Assembly (NCBI RefSeq): GCF_002843175.1 | Contig: NZ_PJEO01000014.1 | Span: 124,001-188,000, forward strand | Direction: 5' to 3' | Length of the DNA: 64,000 nt | Origin: Confluentibacter flavum | Lineage (GTDB): Bacteria > Bacteroidota > Bacteroidia > Flavobacteriales > Flavobacteriaceae | Part shown: one piece after another, positions 61,118-64,000 of the stretch | Layout: each line of letters opens with the position of its first letter | Position numbering within the stretch: the first letter of the stretch is position 1 | Notes under the pieces: generated by a model | Database searches by the model: none | What the model was told of the DNA's origin: nothing | What the model saw: the letters and a program-made list of their open reading frames with translations, nothing else | Translations under genes and position numbers: made by a program

Positions 61118-61285
61118 ACTATGATGCTAGTTGATTTAGTTAAAAATTGTAAAAATATAATTAGTGACTAAATTAATTTTTTTAACAATAATAATTAATA
61201 TTTCAAGGAGAAATAGTTTGTTATCCAGAATTTGGATGCTTAATTGATTTCCGCCTTAATAAAAGTGATATTTAAACCATTCAAA

Positions 61286-61837
61286 TCAATTATATAACCA
61301 TTTTTTAATCAATTTGGTATAGTGAGGCATGACTAAATAAACCATGAGCCATACAATGACTCCAGAAACCACTAAAGCATCTATCACATGATACTGGGGG
61401 ATTGGCAACATCCTTAAAATGGGTATGATGATTAATGGAATTCCGAAAGCCAATGGGAATATGGCAGACCACGTTACTAAATACTGTTTCCAACGAACTG
61501 GAGGTTTATATTTTTCGCTTTCAGATACAAATAAAAAGTCCAAGCCGCTATTGATATAATAATGATCATCTTTAGCAAAAAGAGGTTTTGCTTTTTTAAT
61601 TAATCGCTCCCTGTCTTGTGATTCCATCCAATTTTTGAGATTTTGGATGGTATTAAATCTGATGATAACCGTATATATAAACGTTAAATTCGGGATAGGC
61701 CGAATAATTTGCCAATCTATATGACCAGGATAGCTTTTACAAATGGGTGCAATCTCGCTTAACCATTCTTCGTATTCTTGATTTTTACCATCTAAAATGT
61801 GATGAGAAATAACCACAGAAGCTCCTTGATTTTCCAT
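61286..61837 (-). CDS. antibiotic biosynthesis monooxygenase-like protein with two membrane spans
   Basis: 183 residues. An ABM-type dimeric ferredoxin-like domain covers about 5-105 (VVISHHILDGKNQEYEEWLSEIAPICKSYPGHIDWQIIRP). Two hydrophobic spans follow (about 122-142 and 155-175) near WKQYLVTWSAIFPLAFGIP. Such fusions of ABM with a C-terminal membrane anchor occur in Bacteroidetes and cyanobacteria. The substrate is unknown. Confidence 0.75.
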   Translation of the reverse strand: MENQGASVVISHHILDGKNQEYEEWLSEIAPICKSYPGHIDWQIIRPIPNLTFIYTVIIRFNTIQNLKNWMESQDRERLIKKAKPLFAKDDHYYINSGLDFLFVSESEKYKPPVRWKQYLVTWSAIFPLAFGIPLIIIPILRMLPIPQYHVIDALVVSGVIVWLMVYLVMPHYTKLIKKWLYN

Positions 61838-62056
61838 AAATTTAAAACATTGTTTTGGTGAAATTTATTCTATTAAGTCTAATCTAAAGTAAGAAATTAA
61901 AGAATTAGTTTAAAGAGAATGAAAATATATAACTTGGAATGGTATGCAAACGTATGCGTAGAATAAGCTAAAATTAAAATAATTTTCCCAAAAAACAAAT
62001 ACCTTAAAGTTATAAAAACACTAAATTTACACACCGTTTACTGATTTAAAAAAATC

Positions 62057-62824
62057 ATGGATTCTTCAAAGGAACTTATAAAAACAGTAGATTTACTTTT
62101 AGACATTTCATCACTATTGATGGTTTCTGGAGCAAATACCAACCGAGTAAATTTGAGCATCTACCGATTTGCTTCTGCATTACATTTTAATACATCTTGC
62201 TTTATAAGTCATAAAAGTATCGTCATGACTGTTTATGAAGACAACTCTACCTTAAGTTGTACCCGAGTTAAAAATATTCCGCCTTATGCCATTAATTTCT
62301 CCATAATTTCGTCAGTAAGTAAAGCCAGTTGGACCGCTGTTGAAGAGCATTGGACTTTGGACAAAATTTCCAAAGAAATTGAAACCATTAAAAAACAGAA
62401 AAGATACCCAAAACTAGTGGTGCTCATCGCCGTTAGTCTATCTGGCGCTGGGTTTTGCAATATTTTTAAAGGCGATTACCTAAACATGGGCGTTGCTTTT
62501 TTTAGCACCTTTATTGGATTACTTATTTTTCAGTTAACGCACAAAGAAAAATACAATGTGTACCTCCGTATTTTTTCAGCATCGCTTATAGCTTCTATTC
62601 TGGCGTCCCTAGGCATTATTTTTAATATTGGGTCAAACCCTCAAACCGCCTTGGCGACTTCCATTCTGTTTCTGGTACCTGGAGTTGCTTTGATTAATTC
62701 GTTTACAGACTTTTTAGATAACAACATCATCAATGGCATGGTACGGTTTACAACAGGATTAATGACTGTGCTTGCCATTGCTTTAGGCCTTTTTATTGCC
62801 ATGATACTATTTCAATTAAATTAA
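62057..62824 (+). CDS. threonine/serine exporter family, N-terminal ThrE half (DUF1212)
   Basis: 255 residues. The cytoplasmic N-terminal domain is at 1-115, with the conserved LMVSGANTNRVNLSIYRFA, followed by five hydrophobic segments (from about 118). ThrE-type transporters in other bacteria are one polypeptide. Here the second half is a separate gene starting 2 bp after this stop, so the two form an obligatory pair. It exports amino acids such as threonine or serine. Confidence 0.88.
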   Translation: MDSSKELIKTVDLLLDISSLLMVSGANTNRVNLSIYRFASALHFNTSCFISHKSIVMTVYEDNSTLSCTRVKNIPPYAINFSIISSVSKASWTAVEEHWTLDKISKEIETIKKQKRYPKLVVLIAVSLSGAGFCNIFKGDYLNMGVAFFSTFIGLLIFQLTHKEKYNVYLRIFSASLIASILASLGIIFNIGSNPQTALATSILFLVPGVALINSFTDFLDNNIINGMVRFTTGLMTVLAIALGLFIAMILFQLN

Positions 62825-62825
62825 T

Positions 62826-63314
62826 ATGCTAACAACTATTTTAAATTTACTGGAAGTTGCTGCTTGGTCGGGCATAGCTGCCTTAGGCTTTGGCATATTA
62901 TTTAATATTCCTAAAAGTGTCATTTTTACTGTTTTTATGCTAGGGTTTACAGCAGGTCTTATAAAATTTAGCTTGATGTATTTTAATGTCCATATTGTAT
63001 TGGCAACCTTTATTGCCGTATTTTTTGTCGGCATTATTTGTATGCCTGTTGCCCATAAAATACACCATCCGCCAGTTGTTTTTTGCATCCCACCAACCAT
63101 TCCCATGATACCTGGTTATTTTGCTTATGAAACTGTTCTATCTGTCATGAATTTTATTTTTATGGAAGACGATCAAGCCAAACGAGTAGAACTTATAGAT
63201 ACTATTTTCACCAATGGTTTCACTATGATTTTTATATTAATCTCCATAGCTGCAGGGATTTCATTACCTATGCTTTTATTAAGAAAGGACAGTGTTAAGA
63301 AGATAGAAGAATAA
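62826..63314 (+). CDS. threonine/serine exporter family, C-terminal ThrE half (DUF3815)
   Basis: 162 residues, almost entirely membrane spans (four to five), with the family motif CIPPTIPMIPGYFAYETVL near residue 90. It completes the ThrE exporter with the upstream gene. The nuclease gene follows 34 bp later. Confidence 0.88.
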   Translation: MLTTILNLLEVAAWSGIAALGFGILFNIPKSVIFTVFMLGFTAGLIKFSLMYFNVHIVLATFIAVFFVGIICMPVAHKIHHPPVVFCIPPTIPMIPGYFAYETVLSVMNFIFMEDDQAKRVELIDTIFTNGFTMIFILISIAAGISLPMLLLRKDSVKKIEE

Positions 63315-63347
63315 ATCTGTTTAATTGTTTAAATACTAATTTTAAAA

Positions 63348-64000
63348 ATGCAAAAATCACTTTCAATATTACTAACCTTCTTGTTTATGCATTCTTTCCA
63401 ACTTCATGCTGAAGATGATTGGGGTGCCACTGGCCACCGCACTGTTGGAGAAATAGCAAGCCATTATCTCACGTCCAAAACAAAACGTAAAATAAGGAAA
63501 CTTTTAAACAAACAATCCTTGGGGTTGGTATCTACCCATGCCGATGAAATCAAGTCTGATAAACGTTATGACAAATTTAGCACCTGGCATTACATCAATA
63601 TGCCCATGGAAGCGGATTACGATGTGTCCAAACAACATCCTGAAGGGGATTTGGTTTCAGCCATCGCTTTTTGCAAATCGGTCATCCTAGACAAAAACGC
63701 TTCTGATGATGACAAAGCGTTTTATTTAAAACTCCTCATACATTTTATAGGCGATTTACACCAGCCTTTACATGTGGCTCTTGAAGAAGACAGGGGCGGA
63801 AACGATTTTAAGTTACAGTGGTTTTATAATGACACCAATCTGCACAGTGTTTGGGATAGCAAAATGATTGATGATTATGGTATGGGTTATTTGGAATTGG
63901 CCAATAACGAAGATTATTTAACCAAAGACGACATTCAAGAACTTCAAAAAGGAACCGTTATTGATTGGGTAAATGATACCCATAAACTCACGAGAGATGT
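63348..64000 (+). CDS. S1/P1 nuclease, partial (runs off window end)
   Basis: About 217 residues visible from ATG 63348. A signal peptide (SLSILLTFLFMHSFQLHA) precedes the zinc-binding start DDWGATGHRTVGEIA, where Trp and His bind metal in P1. Further ligands are in STHADEIKSD, WHYINMP and HFIGDLHQPLHVALEEDRGGND, and NLHSVWDSKMID keeps a late His and Asp. It is a secreted, zinc-dependent single-strand nuclease for DNA and RNA. The C-terminus lies beyond the window. Confidence 0.9.
   Translation, partial: MQKSLSILLTFLFMHSFQLHAEDDWGATGHRTVGEIASHYLTSKTKRKIRKLLNKQSLGLVSTHADEIKSDKRYDKFSTWHYINMPMEADYDVSKQHPEGDLVSAIAFCKSVILDKNASDDDKAFYLKLLIHFIGDLHQPLHVALEEDRGGNDFKLQWFYNDTNLHSVWDSKMIDDYGMGYLELANNEDYLTKDDIQELQKGTVIDWVNDTHKLTRD

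Noticed and set aside
1-64000. CRISPR array, prophage or conjugative element
   Set aside because: No regularly spaced direct repeats, phage structural genes, integrase or transfer genes were seen.

Overview
The window is a chromosomal segment of a member of the Bacteroidota, almost certainly a marine-type Flavobacteriaceae. It is AT-rich, its promoters carry the Bacteroidetes -7 box (TANNTTTG) with TTTG near -33, Shine-Dalgarno sequences are weak or absent, and proteins such as the YifB/ComM ATPase, YheT-type hydrolase, adenine deaminase and TilS read as flavobacterial. No tRNA, rRNA or CRISPR array was seen, and no phage genes or complete insertion sequence. The main theme is nitrate assimilation, nitric-oxide handling and molybdenum cofactor (Moco) supply, spanning about 4.3-45.4 kb.

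Layout. 1-4.2 kb: a partial gene, a degenerate REP-associated transposase between hairpins, a ComM-like ATPase and a serine hydrolase. 4.3-9.9 kb: outer-membrane porin and a four-gene nitrate-type ABC importer. 10.2-14.1 kb: an unusual redox cluster (pentaheme cytochrome c, NAD(P)H:FAD:2Fe-2S reductase, heme-b-like membrane protein, single-CxxCH lipoprotein, globin). 14.3-15.0 kb: an FNR-type regulator with candidate Fe-S cysteines. 15.2-22.3 kb: Moco operon (moeA, modE-like, tauE-like, mobA, moaD, moeB, moaE, four-helix-bundle gene, moaC-moaB fusion, moaA). 22.5-25.4 kb: NO module (ferredoxin, cupin, quinol NO reductase). 25.8-32.3 kb: assimilatory nitrate reductase fused to its reductase, a rubredoxin partner, and a NarK-type transporter. 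32.5-38.7 kb: NarL-like regulator, PilJ/NarX-like kinase, DUF4202, NirD and NirB. 38.8-45.4 kb: YdeP/FdhF-type oxidoreductase, MocA- and XdhC-like maturation proteins and an exported IorAB/xanthine-dehydrogenase-type enzyme. 45.6-64 kb: housekeeping genes, a DUF6978/DUF1828 pair, PAS histidine kinases (one split by a frameshift), a DEAD-box helicase, a split ThrE exporter and a truncated S1/P1 nuclease.

How it works together. Nitrate could cross the outer membrane by the porin and enter by the ABC importer or the MFS carrier. It would be reduced by the Moco enzyme NasA and then NirBD to ammonium. The Moco operon supplies the cofactor, and globin and qNOR deal with NO. A 16-bp dyad, TAAGTA-N4-TACTTA, lies in front of the ABC importer, globin, the FNR-type gene itself, the MFS carrier, the NarL-like gene and nirB, which suggests one regulon. 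A second dyad pair (GGATAAATTTGTCC type) sits on the NO-module promoter.

The intergenic DNA is rich in small palindromic repeats of at least four families. One word-like repeat has been captured in frame inside pabB, and others have misled or supplied start codons (moeB, galM, adenine deaminase).
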